The notes beneath the pieces are model-generated. The model was not told the origin of the DNA. It did no database searches and saw only the letters and a program-made list of their open reading frames with translations. A DNA stretch of 64,000 nucleotides from Faecalibacter bovis (GTDB lineage Bacteria > Bacteroidota > Bacteroidia > Flavobacteriales > Weeksellaceae): NCBI RefSeq assembly GCF_017948305.1, contig NZ_CP072842.1, positions 2,672,501 to 2,736,500 of the forward strand, in the 5' to 3' direction. Positions 27,311 to 36,605 of this stretch are shown here, one piece after another (the first letter of the stretch is position 1; each line of letters starts with the position of its first letter). Made by a program: the position numbers and the translations under genes.

Positions 27311-28951
27311 ATGAAAAAATCATTTGTATTGAGTGCGATTGCTTTAACTTCAATTTTAGCATCATGCTCAACTCAAAATAAGACTCAAAATTCTGCTGAA
27401 GTGGAAACAAAAATAAACGATTTTAAACCTCAATATTACGCTGAATATACTTTAAAGACAGATTTATCGCATTTATCTACTAATGAAAAAGACATTATTC
27501 GATTAATGATAAAAGCTGCTGATATAATGGATGATCTATTTTGGCAACAAGCTTATGGTGCAAAAATAGATATTACAGATGCGACAAAAGGTGAAATGCT
27601 TGATTATGTTAAAATCAATTACGGACCTTGGGATCGTTTAGACAATGAAAAACCTTTTGTTCCTGGATTTGGTTCAAAACCAGCTGGTGCAATGTTTTAT
27701 CCTACGGATATGACGAAAGTAGAATTTGAAGCGGCTAATTTACCTGATGGGAAGTCAAATTACACATTAGTAAAACGTAATCGTGATGGAAAATTATATA
27801 CAGTTCCTTATCATGTAAATTACAAAAATCAATTGCAAAATGCTGCTGGTTACTTAGTAAAAGCATCCGAATTAGCTGAAGATCCAGGACTTAAAAAATA
27901 TTTACAATTACGTGCCGCTGCTTTATTGAATGATGATTTCTATGCTAGTGATTTAGCTTGGATGGATATGAAAAATTCAAATTTGGACATCGTTGTTGGT
28001 CCGATTGAAACTTACGAAGATCAATTATTTGGATACAAAGCTTCGTATTCTTCTTACGTTTTAGTGAAAGATGTTGAATGGTCTAAGAAGTTGGCAAAAT
28101 TCGTTCAGTATTTACCGGAATTACAAGAAAATTTACCAGTTAATGCAAAATATAAAGCGGAGAAACCAGGAACTGATTCAGATTTGAATGCGTATGACGT
28201 GATTTATTATGCTGGTGATTGCAACGCTGGTGGAAAAACTATCGCAATTAATTTACCAAATGATGAACGTGTACAATTGGAAAAAGGTACGCGTCGCTTG
28301 CAATTAAAAAATGCAATGCAAGCAAAATTTGATCAAATTTTGGTTCCGATTGCAAATGTTTTAATTGACGAATCACAACAAAAGAATATTAAGTTTGATG
28401 CATTTTTCTCGAATGTGATGTTTCATGAAGTTGCACACGGATTAGGAATTAAAAACACAATTAATGGTAAAGGTTCAGTTCGTGAAGCGTTAAAAGAAAC
28501 TCAATCTGGATTAGAAGAAGGTAAAGCTGATATTCTTGGTTTATATATGGTAAATCAATTATTGAAAAAAGGTGAATTAGAAGGATCTCAAGAAGATTAT
28601 TTCGTGACATTTTTAGCTGGAATTTTCCGTTCGGTAAGATTCGGTGCAAGTTCAGCTCACGGACAAGCGAATATGGTTTGTTTTAATTATTTTGCTGAAA
28701 AAGGTGCCTTCGAGAAATTGCCAAATGGACGTTATAAAGTAAACGTAGCCAAAATGGAACAAGCTATGAATGGCCTTTCTGAATTAATCTTAACGTTACA
28801 AGGAAACGGAGATTATGAAGGTGTAAAAAACTTAATGGCAACTAAAGGAAAAATTGGGTCTGATTTACAAAAAGATTTAGATAGAATAAATGCTTCTAAC
28901 GTTCCTGTTGATATTAAATTCAAACAAGGATTAGAAGTTTTAGGCTTATAA
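27311..28951 (+). CDS. Dipeptidyl-peptidase III-like (M49-like) lipoprotein
   Basis: 546 residues with a lipoprotein signal ending SILASC. The zinc site is HEVAHGLG at His372, with a distal EEGKADILGLYMV providing the Glu ligand. The arrangement matches bacterial Zn-dependent relatives of dipeptidyl-peptidase III. True M49 enzymes have an extra residue (HExxGH), while this one reads HExxH. It probably releases dipeptides from oligopeptides, or is a related hydrolase, in the periplasm. It follows the TamA-like gene by about 60 nt and ends in a terminator, so read-through co-transcription is possible. Confidence 0.8.
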   Translation: MKKSFVLSAIALTSILASCSTQNKTQNSAEVETKINDFKPQYYAEYTLKTDLSHLSTNEKDIIRLMIKAADIMDDLFWQQAYGAKIDITDATKGEMLDYVKINYGPWDRLDNEKPFVPGFGSKPAGAMFYPTDMTKVEFEAANLPDGKSNYTLVKRNRDGKLYTVPYHVNYKNQLQNAAGYLVKASELAEDPGLKKYLQLRAAALLNDDFYASDLAWMDMKNSNLDIVVGPIETYEDQLFGYKASYSSYVLVKDVEWSKKLAKFVQYLPELQENLPVNAKYKAEKPGTDSDLNAYDVIYYAGDCNAGGKTIAINLPNDERVQLEKGTRRLQLKNAMQAKFDQILVPIANVLIDESQQKNIKFDAFFSNVMFHEVAHGLGIKNTINGKGSVREALKETQSGLEEGKADILGLYMVNQLLKKGELEGSQEDYFVTFLAGIFRSVRFGASSAHGQANMVCFNYFAEKGAFEKLPNGRYKVNVAKMEQAMNGLSELILTLQGNGDYEGVKNLMATKGKIGSDLQKDLDRINASNVPVDIKFKQGLEVLGL

Positions 28952-28969
28952 TATATTATTGAAATTCAT

Positions 28970-29002
28970 AAAAAAAGCGAACCAATTGGTTCGCTTTTTT
29001 TT
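28970..29002. terminator. Bidirectional terminator
   Basis: AAAAAAGCGAACCA pairs with TGGTTCGCTTTTTT between convergent genes, overlapping the stop of the OsmC gene. Confidence 0.9.
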
Positions 29003-29420
29003 ATGAAATTATCTTGATTTCGTAAGTTATTTCAACTCCGCCAGCAGCTAACATATCGTGAACACTGCAATATTTTTTTACAGCTAATTCGGCAGCTTTA
29101 TTTGCTTTTTCAATATCAATATTACCTTTTAAAGTAAATGTAATATGAATATCTGTATAAATTCTTGGTGCTTCCTCTCTTCTATTTCCGACAACATCTA
29201 CCTGAATATCTTCAATTTCTTGACGTTGTTTCTTTAAAATCTCACCTAAATCAAAAACACTACAACCACCCAAAGCCATCAAAACCATTTCCATTGGACT
29301 TGAGCCTTTTCCTTCTCCACCAATAGAAGCTGGACCATCAATATGAACTTTTACTTCCGAAGAAGGTGCCGTAGCTTCGTAATGCGACGCCTGATTTACA
29401 CGTTGTAATTTAACTTGCAT
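29001..29420 (-). CDS. OsmC/Ohr-family protein
   Basis: 139 residues. The family's two redox cysteines are visible in MALGGCSVFDL and VKKYCSVHDML, with the conserved GEGKGSSPMEMVLMALGG loop. OsmC-fold proteins reduce organic hydroperoxides. The C-terminal KYCSVHDMLAAGGVEITYEI is closer to the OsmC/YhfA side than to Ohr. Cytoplasmic. Separated from the GNAT gene by 23 nt on the same strand, so probably co-transcribed. Confidence 0.88.
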   Translation of the reverse strand: MQVKLQRVNQASHYEATAPSSEVKVHIDGPASIGGEGKGSSPMEMVLMALGGCSVFDLGEILKKQRQEIEDIQVDVVGNRREEAPRIYTDIHITFTLKGNIDIEKANKAAELAVKKYCSVHDMLAAGGVEITYEIKIIS

Positions 29421-29443
29421 AGTTATTTATTTATATCGTAAAA

Positions 29444-29956
29444 TTAAATAATTTTTTCAAAAGCTAATCGTTCACTCCCTCTAAAATATACCTTTCCACA
29501 ATAGTGATAATTTAATTTTTCGAAAACACGAAGCATTCCTTCATTATCAAAATTTGTATCAACTTTTATTGTTCGAATTTCTTTAGCTAAAACTAAATTT
29601 TCAACTTCTTTCATAATCCAAGTTGCTAATCCTTTAATTGGATTATTTTGATCAACAATTAAACGATGCAACACCATATATTTACTTCCTTTTTCTGATT
29701 TCCAATTCCCAATTAAATCTTCATAAGCAGGTTCAATTTCATCTATCATGGCGATATACCCAACAATTTCATTTTGGTCATTATTAATAACTAAACCATA
29801 GCTGTTCTTAATATCGTTTGCAACAACCTCAGGATTTGGGTAACCATCTTGCCATTGATTACTGCCTTCATTTTTGCGCTTTTCTATTCCTTGCTGTAAT
29901 AATTTCCAGATGGTATCGATATCATTTGTTGTAGCTATTCTAATCGTAAAATTCAT
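29444..29956 (-). CDS. GNAT-family N-acetyltransferase
   Basis: 170 residues with the GNAT fold. EIVGYIAMIDEIEPAY is the central beta-strand region, HRLIVDQNNPIKGLATWIM corresponds to motif A (degenerate Q/RxxGxG/A), and KVDTNFDNEGMLRVFEKLNYHYCG is the C-terminal part. It transfers an acetyl group from acetyl-CoA to an unknown amine. It lies upstream of the OsmC gene in the same direction. Confidence 0.85.
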   Translation of the reverse strand: MNFTIRIATTNDIDTIWKLLQQGIEKRKNEGSNQWQDGYPNPEVVANDIKNSYGLVINNDQNEIVGYIAMIDEIEPAYEDLIGNWKSEKGSKYMVLHRLIVDQNNPIKGLATWIMKEVENLVLAKEIRTIKVDTNFDNEGMLRVFEKLNYHYCGKVYFRGSERLAFEKII

Positions 29957-29969
29957 ACATTAAAGTTAT

Positions 29970-30000
29970 AAAAAAATAACAGTGCTTATTACACTGTTAT
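29970..30000 (-). terminator. Terminator after the pirin gene
   Basis: On the minus strand ATAACAGTG, 7-nt loop, CACTGTTAT followed by T. Confidence 0.8.
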
Positions 30001-30009
30001 TAATATAAA

Positions 30010-30882
30010 TTATAATGTTCCAAATTTACCAGCTTTAAATTCATCAAAGGCTTTTACTAATTGTTCTTGTGTATTCATTACAAAAGGACCGTAATGCGCA
30101 ATCGGTTCATTTAAAGGTTCACCACTTAAAACTAAAACCAATGCATCATCAGTTAAAGCTTCTAAAATAAACGTATCCCCGTTTTCATTTTCAAACATCG
30201 CAAAAGTATCTTTATCCAAAATTTCATTCCTATTTACTTTAACACTTCCTTCTATAATTAAGATTGCAGTATTGTAATGATTCGGAAATTGAAAATCAGC
30301 TTTAACGCCTTTTTTCAAATATGCGTTATACATATTTATAGGCGAATAAGTTGTAGCTTTTCCTTTGTTTCCTTTATAATCTCCGGCAATTACGTTAATG
30401 TAACTAACCTCATCCTCCAATACAACTTTAGTCATTTCTTTATACAATAAATCTTGATAATGAGGTGTTGTTTCGCGATCTTTTGCTGGTAAATTCATCC
30501 AAATCTGAACCATTTGAAACAAACCGCCTTGTTTCGACCATTCTTCTTCGTGGTATTCTTGATGTATAATTCCAGCTCCGGCAGTCATCCATTGCACATC
30601 GCCTTCGCCAATTACACCGTGATTTCCACGACTATCTTTGTGCGCAATTTTTCCTTTATAAGCTAAAGTAACTGTTTCAAAACCTTTATGAGGATGAGCT
30701 CCTACTCCTCTCGGAATTTCTTCAGCTTCAAATTCGATATCAGCATTATAACCTAAGGCAAAAAAAGGATCCATTCTTCTTCTTGCTATTTCTCCTACAA
30801 TAAAAGAGGTTGTATAAAATGCGTCTCCTACCCAATTAAAAGTTCCTGGATGCATTATTTTTTCAATATTTCTTGTTTTCAT
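30010..30882 (-). CDS. Pirin-family protein (possible quercetin dioxygenase)
   Basis: 290 residues, two cupin domains. The metal site of pirin is intact in the N-terminal cupin: GVGAHPHKGFETVT gives two His, and GAGIIHQEY gives His and Glu. A C-terminal pirin cupin follows (ANLIIEG-like ILIIEGSVKVN). Some bacterial relatives oxidise quercetin. Others act in regulation. It is 12 nt downstream of the broken TIGR01777 gene and is presumably expressed from the same promoter facing the HxlR regulator. Confidence 0.9.
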   Translation of the reverse strand: MKTRNIEKIMHPGTFNWVGDAFYTTSFIVGEIARRRMDPFFALGYNADIEFEAEEIPRGVGAHPHKGFETVTLAYKGKIAHKDSRGNHGVIGEGDVQWMTAGAGIIHQEYHEEEWSKQGGLFQMVQIWMNLPAKDRETTPHYQDLLYKEMTKVVLEDEVSYINVIAGDYKGNKGKATTYSPINMYNAYLKKGVKADFQFPNHYNTAILIIEGSVKVNRNEILDKDTFAMFENENGDTFILEALTDDALVLVLSGEPLNEPIAHYGPFVMNTQEQLVKAFDEFKAGKFGTL

Positions 30883-30894
30883 TTTCTTGTGATT

Positions 30895-31760
30895 TTATAA
30901 TTTTGATAGAATATCTTTAACTGCCGATTCAATTGATGGAAATTTGAATTGATAACCGGCTTCTTGAATTTTTTTTGCTACTAAATGTTTACCATGAAAT
31001 GGTTGTAAAATTTGATTTTCACCTGAATTCAATTCATTTAAAATTGCTTGGTAAATATTAAACTGAGAAACTGCTTGCGGTGCAACAGAATTATAAACTC
31101 CATCTAAATTATGTTTGACTGCAAAAGCGAATATTCCGGCCATATCTTCCACATGATTCCATGGAACCGATTGTATATTATTTTCCAAAGCTTCCAATTT
31201 GTTTTGTTTTAGCATTGAAACATATAATGGAAAAATTCCGTTTTCCTTACCTAACACCAATGAAACTCTTATTTTAGCAACGTTTGTCGCAACTCCGTTC
31301 GTTTTGAATAAATCTGCTGCTTTTTCCCAATCATCACTTAAATCAGCTGCAAACCCAATTCCTTTTTTTCCATTTTCATCAATTTCAAGCGTATCATCAT
31401 GAAAACCATAGTATCCAATTGCTGAAGCTGACACAAAGCCTTTAATTGTTTGATTTCTCGCAATTAATTTTTCTCTGATCAAATTTGCTGCACCAATCCT
31501 AGTATCATAAATTATTTTTTTTGTTCATCAGTTAATGGTGTTCCGTCATTTAATTTTGCACCAGCTAAATGAATAATGTAATCTACATCGTCTAATGCAT
31601 TTTCATCCATCATTTCATTAGCTACATCCCACAGATACTCATTCTCAAGTTTTGGATTTCGTGTTAAAAATTTTAAATTATATTTTCCTTCCAATAATGG
31701 AATGATATGTTTTGCAATAAAACTATTTGCCCCCGTAATTAAAACTGTATTTTTCATCAT
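30895..31760 (-). pseudogene. TIGR01777-family NAD-dependent epimerase, frameshifted
   Basis: Two frames together make one SDR protein of normal length (about 290 residues). The N-terminal 82 residues (VLITGANSFIAKHIIPLLEG, HLAGAKLNDGTPLTDEQKK) stop at TAA. The rest (IIYDTRIGAANLIREKL, SASAIGYYGFHDD, VPWNHVEDMAGIFAF) lies in another frame. The break is at an A8 tract (minus strand; T8 at 31515-31522). One more A would join the frames exactly. It may be a pseudogene, or be rescued by slippage at the tract. Upstream of pirin and divergent from the HxlR gene. The family's substrate is unknown. Confidence 0.85.
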
Positions 31761-31786
31761 CTTGTGATTTATTTCTTTGATTACTA

Positions 31787-31816
31787 CAAATTTATAACCG
31801 ATAAATAGTATCTTAA
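31787..31816 (-). promoter_or_regulatory. Promoter for the TIGR01777-pirin unit
   Basis: On the minus strand a TTA (31814-31816, a one-base variant of TTG), 19 nt, then TAAATTTG (31787-31794). It sits about 27 nt before the start codon. The palindromic operator lies just upstream of the -33 element. Confidence 0.55.
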
Positions 31817-31822
31817 CTATGA

Positions 31823-31838
31823 GTTACCTAGAGGTAAC
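31823..31838. promoter_or_regulatory. Palindromic operator, probably for the HxlR regulator
   Basis: GTTACCT-AG-AGGTAAC is a perfect 16-bp palindrome. A further half-site GTAACC follows at 31841-31846. It lies between the divergent epimerase and HxlR genes, next to the -33 of the minus-strand promoter. This is where an autoregulating HxlR dimer would be expected to bind. Confidence 0.55.
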
Positions 31839-31912
31839 CAGTAACCTAAAATATACCAAATGATAAAAATCCATTAACAGATCCTGCTCCATGTACAGCT
31901 GATATACTTGCA

Positions 31913-32221
31913 ATGACTGATACTCTAGAAATTTTAGGAGGCAAATGGAAACTTTTGATAATTCATTATTTGATGATGCGTGAAAATGATATGAATACAT
32001 TTAATAAAATTGAACGTGATATTGAAGGTATATCTGCAAAAGTTCTATCTAAAGAATTGAAAGATTTAGAAGCTAATAAATTAGTGATAAGACAAGAGCA
32101 AAAAACAAAACCTATATCGGTTTCTTATTCAATTACTGAATATGGAAAATCAACCAATGAAATAATTGATGTACTTGTAAATTGGGGACAAAATCATCGA
32201 ATTAAAATAATTTCAGAATGA
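31913..32221 (+). CDS. HxlR-family transcriptional regulator, 5' end uncertain
   Basis: 102 residues from ATG 31913. The winged-helix MarR/HxlR signature TLEILGGKWKLLIIHYLM is followed by GISAKVLSKELKDLEANKLV and SVSYSITEYGKS. The same frame continues upstream through NPLTDPAPCTADILA, which looks like the conserved Cys-containing start of HxlR proteins, yet has no start codon. An ATG at 31860 is out of frame, and one extra A in the A5 tract at 31864-31868 would give MIKNPLTDPAPC and a typical 119-residue protein. Either a single-base lesion removed the true start, or the shorter form is used. HxlR proteins often sense aldehydes or quinones. It is divergent from the epimerase-pirin unit. Confidence 0.75.
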   Translation: MTDTLEILGGKWKLLIIHYLMMRENDMNTFNKIERDIEGISAKVLSKELKDLEANKLVIRQEQKTKPISVSYSITEYGKSTNEIIDVLVNWGQNHRIKIISE

Positions 32222-32450
32222 TATATTTTGAAATTCTTAAATACTAAAACATTAAAACTTATAAATAAATTTTAATTTTTCTAAAATTTTAACTCAACAC
32301 CATAAAAACAATAAATAATTGATTTATATAAAGATAAACGATTTAGTCTATATTAAATAATAATACAACTTATTTATTTATTAAAGAAACATTCTTCAGT
32401 TCTTGCATTAAATTTTTTTAAGCTCTATTTTTAAAGCACAAACAAAAAAA

Positions 32451-35400
32451 ATGTCACAAAAACTATTTAACGAAACTGAAGTTGTCATTAAAAAATTAAT
32501 GGTAGCTAATAGAGGTGAAATTGCAATACGTGTATTACGTGCAGCCTCTGAAATGCGAATCAGAACTGTTGCAATTTACACTCATGAAGATCGTTTTTCT
32601 ATGCATCGATTTAAAGCAGATGAATCTTATCAAATTGGATCAGATGATCAGCCTTTAAAACCTTATTTAGATGTAGAAGAAATCATTAGAGTTGCAAAAG
32701 AAAATGATGTAGATGCCATACATCCAGGTTATGGTTTCTTGAGTGAGAATGTAACTTTTGCAAAACGTTGCCGTGAAGAAGGAATAATATTCGTTGGTCC
32801 ACAACCTGAAGTTATGGAACAATTAGGTGATAAAATTGCGGCCAAGAATATTGCGAAATCTATTAATGTTCCAGTCATAGAAGATGCAATTTTATCTGCA
32901 AATGATATTGATAAAATTGATGAAATCGCTGCAAAAATCGGTTTTCCAATTATCTTAAAAGCTGCTGCTGGTGGCGGTGGACGTGGAATGCGAGTTGTAA
33001 GACAAATTGAAGATGTAAAACAAGCATTTAACGAAGCTTCAAATGAAGCGTTTAAAGCTTTTGGTGATGGTACAATTTTTATTGAAAAATTTATCGATCA
33101 ACCCAAGCATATCGAAGTACAATTATTAGCAGATAATCACGGTAATATTGTCCACTTATTTGAAAGAGATTGTTCGGTACAAAGACGTTTTCAAAAAGTT
33201 GTTGAAATTGCTCCAGCTCCCAATTTACCTCAAAAATCGAAAGATGCAGTTTATGAATATGCTTTAAAAATTGCAAAAGCAGTAAACTACAATAATGCAG
33301 GAACAGTTGAATTTTTAGTTGACCAAAACAATGATGTTTATTTTATAGAAGTTAACCCAAGAATTCAAGTTGAGCATACGGTTACAGAAGAAATTACAGG
33401 AATCGATATTGTTCGTAGCCAATTACTAATTGCGCAAGGTGTAACGTTGGATGATCCTCGAATTCATATCAAATCACAAGAAGATTTAAAAATAAATGGT
33501 TTTGCAATTCAATGTCGTATTACGACTGAAGATCCGGAGCAAGATTTTAAACCAGATTATGGAACTTTAATCGCTTATCGAAATGCAGCAGGTTTCGGAA
33601 TCAGATTAGATGAGGGAAGCGCTTACCAAGGCATGAAAATCTCACCTTTCTTCGATTCTATGATCGTGAAAGTTACTGCAAGCGGACGAACTTTATCAGG
33701 AACTACGCAACGTTTATTACGTGCATTATCTGAATTTAGAGTTCGTGGTGTAGCAACCAATATCTTATTTTTAGAAAAGGTTTTAGGACATGAAATTTTC
33801 AGAAAAGGTGAATGTACCGTAAACTTTATCGGTGATCATCCTGAATTGTTTAAAATCAAAAAAATGAGAGATAGTTCGACTAAAGTATTAAAATATTTAG
33901 CCGACATCAAAATCAATCAACATCCGGATGTAAAAATTTATGATCCAAATAAAGAATTTAGAAAACCAATTATCCCAACATTTGATTCATTAAAACCTTA
34001 TCCTAAAGGTTCAAAAGATTTATTAAATGAATTAGGTCGCGAAGAATTCTTGAAACAAATCCGTAACGATAAACAAATTTATTTTACAGATACTACTTAC
34101 CGTGATGCACATCAATCTTTAGTTGCAACTCGTGTTCGTACCAAAGATATTTTGGCTGCATCTGGAAGTTTTGCACAAAACAATCCTGGAATATTTTCAG
34201 CTGAAGTTTGGGGAGGAGCCACATTTGATGTTGCGCTACGCTTTTTACACGAATGTCCTTGGGAACGATTACAGCTACTAAGAAAATCGATGCCAAATGT
34301 ATTATTACAAATGCTTTTCCGTGGTAGTAATGCTGTTGGTTATTCAGCTTATCCAAGAAATATTGTTCAGAAATTTATAGAAGAAGCAGCTGAAAATGGA
34401 ATTGATATTTTTAGAATTTTTGATTCTTTAAATAATTTAGAATCTATGTTACCTGCGATTGAATTTGTTTCTAAAAATACACAAGCAATTGCTCAACCAT
34501 CTTTATGTTATACAGGAGATGTTTTACGCGAAGGAAATTACAAGTATAATTTATCTTATTATACAGATTTAGCGAAGCGTTTAGAGGATGCTGGCGCACA
34601 TATGTTGGCTATAAAAGATATGGCTGGTTTGTTAAAACCACAAGCTGCAGAAGTTTTAATTCCTGCTTTACGAGAAGCCGTTTCTATTCCAATTGCACTT
34701 CATACGCATGATACGGCAGGAACACAAATTGCTACTTATTTAAAAGCTTTAGAAGCTGGTATCGATAGTATTGATTGTTCGTTAGCATCATTTAGTGGAA
34801 CAACAGCGCAACCAAATCTAAATTCGATGGTTGCATTATTACAAGGTACTGAAAGAGAAAATAAATCAATCAATCTTGAGGCATTAAATGAACATAGTAA
34901 TTATTGGGAAAATGTTCGAGAAATGTATTATCCATTCGAGTCTGATTTGAAATCTTCTACAGCTGAAGTTTATAACAATGAAATTCCTGGTGGGCAATAT
35001 TCTAATTTAAGACAACAAGCTGAAGGAGTTGGTTTAGGTGATAAAATATCTACTATTAAAAAGAATTATTCGAACGTTAATAATTTATTTGGAGACATTG
35101 TAAAAGTAACTCCAAGTAGTAAAGTTGTTGGAGATATGGCGTTATTTATGACAGCCAATAATTTAACTCCGGAAGATGTTTTAGATGAAACAAAAAATCA
35201 TTCTTTTCCAGCATCTGTAATTGGTTTCTTCAATGGAGATTTAGGTGTACCTTACGGTGGATTTCCTGAAAAATTAAGACAAATTGTCTTAAAAAATGAA
35301 AAAGAAATTGGCGAACCTCAAGCTCAGATTTTACCTGATGTCGATTTAGAACAAGCGACAAAAGAATTTAATGAAAAATATCCAAATAGTTCTTCATTAG

Positions 35401-35924
35401 ATTTCTTATCATACCAAATGTTTCCTAAGGTTTATGACGAATATTATAATCATAAAAATACCTACGGAGACGTTTCACAATTACCTACTCCTGCATTCTT
35501 CTATCCGATGAAACAAGGAGAAGAAGTTCAAATTAAATTACGTCAAGGAAAGGTTATTCATGTAAAATTATTATATGTTTCAAAACCTGATGAAGAAGGA
35601 ATTAGAACGATTACATACGAACTAAACGGAGGTCAAAGGACAGTTAAAGTAAAAGATAAAAATGTAACTTCTACAAAAGCTGTTCACGCAAAAGTAACTA
35701 ATCCTGAAAATGAAATTGGTGCTCCTTTACAAGGTAGTTTATCACAGATTTTAGTGAAAGAAGGCGATATTGTAGAAAGTGGTTCTCCTCTATTCTTCGT
35801 TGAAGCTATGAAGATGGAAAGTACTATTTCTTCTCCAAAAGTTGCTAAAGTAAAACGAGTGGTTTTATCTGTCGGAACTTTAGTAGATCAAAACGATTTA
35901 GTTATCGAATTAGAAGATTTATAA
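32451..35924 (+). CDS. pyc: Pyruvate carboxylase
   Basis: 1157 residues, the full single-chain form. The biotin carboxylase domain (about 15-460) has VANRGEIAIRVLRAASEM, HPGYGFLSEN and the ATP-grasp loop AAAGGGGRGMRVV. The carboxyltransferase domain (about 540-820) has FTDTTYRDAHQSLVATRVRT and HTHDTAG. The C-terminal biotin carrier has FVEAMKMES with Lys1121 as attachment site. It carboxylates pyruvate to oxaloacetate, refilling the TCA cycle and feeding gluconeogenesis. The 229 nt upstream hold no gene and no clear consensus promoter. Terminator follows. Confidence 0.97.
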   Translation: MSQKLFNETEVVIKKLMVANRGEIAIRVLRAASEMRIRTVAIYTHEDRFSMHRFKADESYQIGSDDQPLKPYLDVEEIIRVAKENDVDAIHPGYGFLSENVTFAKRCREEGIIFVGPQPEVMEQLGDKIAAKNIAKSINVPVIEDAILSANDIDKIDEIAAKIGFPIILKAAAGGGGRGMRVVRQIEDVKQAFNEASNEAFKAFGDGTIFIEKFIDQPKHIEVQLLADNHGNIVHLFERDCSVQRRFQKVVEIAPAPNLPQKSKDAVYEYALKIAKAVNYNNAGTVEFLVDQNNDVYFIEVNPRIQVEHTVTEEITGIDIVRSQLLIAQGVTLDDPRIHIKSQEDLKINGFAIQCRITTEDPEQDFKPDYGTLIAYRNAAGFGIRLDEGSAYQGMKISPFFDSMIVKVTASGRTLSGTTQRLLRALSEFRVRGVATNILFLEKVLGHEIFRKGECTVNFIGDHPELFKIKKMRDSSTKVLKYLADIKINQHPDVKIYDPNKEFRKPIIPTFDSLKPYPKGSKDLLNELGREEFLKQIRNDKQIYFTDTTYRDAHQSLVATRVRTKDILAASGSFAQNNPGIFSAEVWGGATFDVALRFLHECPWERLQLLRKSMPNVLLQMLFRGSNAVGYSAYPRNIVQKFIEEAAENGIDIFRIFDSLNNLESMLPAIEFVSKNTQAIAQPSLCYTGDVLREGNYKYNLSYYTDLAKRLEDAGAHMLAIKDMAGLLKPQAAEVLIPALREAVSIPIALHTHDTAGTQIATYLKALEAGIDSIDCSLASFSGTTAQPNLNSMVALLQGTERENKSINLEALNEHSNYWENVREMYYPFESDLKSSTAEVYNNEIPGGQYSNLRQQAEGVGLGDKISTIKKNYSNVNNLFGDIVKVTPSSKVVGDMALFMTANNLTPEDVLDETKNHSFPASVIGFFNGDLGVPYGGFPEKLRQIVLKNEKEIGEPQAQILPDVDLEQATKEFNEKYPNSSSLDFLSYQMFPKVYDEYYNHKNTYGDVSQLPTPAFFYPMKQGEEVQIKLRQGKVIHVKLLYVSKPDEEGIRTITYELNGGQRTVKVKDKNVTSTKAVHAKVTNPENEIGAPLQGSLSQILVKEGDIVESGSPLFFVEAMKMESTISSPKVAKVKRVVLSVGTLVDQNDLVIELEDL

Positions 35925-35930
35925 AACAAT

Positions 35931-35961
35931 AAAAAAGACCTCAAAATTGAGGTCTTTTTTT
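35931..35961. terminator. Bidirectional terminator
   Basis: AAAAAAGACCTCAA pairs with TTGAGGTCTTTTTT between convergent pyc and the oxygenase gene. Confidence 0.9.
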
Positions 35962-35963
35962 AT

Positions 35964-36605
35964 TTAAAATCCATTTTTGGCTCTTGTTTTCAACCAACCA
36001 GTAATACTATAACGCGTTTGCTTTACTTTTTTTACTTCGTGTGGAATGGTTTTACTATCAAAAATTGCCATTCTTCCCGCAACTGGCAGGATATTTAATT
36101 CACGTTCAGACCCATCTTCGTTTGGTAAATATAATGCTAACTGTCCACCATATTCATCCTTCCAATCCTCGTCGTTCAAATAAAAAACCATTGATAAAGT
36201 TCTACGATCATCATTTTTAAAAGCATCTACATGACGTTGGTAAAAAGTCCCTTCTGTATAGGCAGCGTAATGAAACTCACTTTCCTCAATTCCCATATAG
36301 CACGTACGATTTAAATATGAAATAAAATCGTTTACTTTTTTAAAAAATACTTCCTCAACGTCATTTTTATTCGCTTCGTCAATCCATTTAATTTTATCAC
36401 CACGAATTGATTTCACAATCTTTTCATTTTGAGAATTCCCGATTGCAGCTTGATGAAAACCGTCTTCTGTATTTTGTTCGATTACGTAATTACGTAGTAA
36501 TGTTGTTTCCTCAGTTGAAAAAAAATTATCCGAAATAGAAAATTTATTTTCTGATATATCATCAATTATCTTTTCGTAAATTGGGTTTAATGTAAATTCT
36601 TCCAT
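35964..36605 (-). CDS. 2OG-Fe(II) oxygenase
   Basis: 213 residues with the double-stranded beta-helix motif of the prolyl-4-hydroxylase/SM-20 group. His and Asp ligands are in QRHVDAFKNDDRR, the distal His in KTIPHEVKKVK and the 2-oxoglutarate-binding Arg in QTRYSITGWL. Relatives hydroxylate protein or peptide side chains. The substrate is unknown. Transcribed alone, convergent with pyc. Confidence 0.85.
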   Translation of the reverse strand: MEEFTLNPIYEKIIDDISENKFSISDNFFSTEETTLLRNYVIEQNTEDGFHQAAIGNSQNEKIVKSIRGDKIKWIDEANKNDVEEVFFKKVNDFISYLNRTCYMGIEESEFHYAAYTEGTFYQRHVDAFKNDDRRTLSMVFYLNDEDWKDEYGGQLALYLPNEDGSERELNILPVAGRMAIFDSKTIPHEVKKVKQTRYSITGWLKTRAKNGF

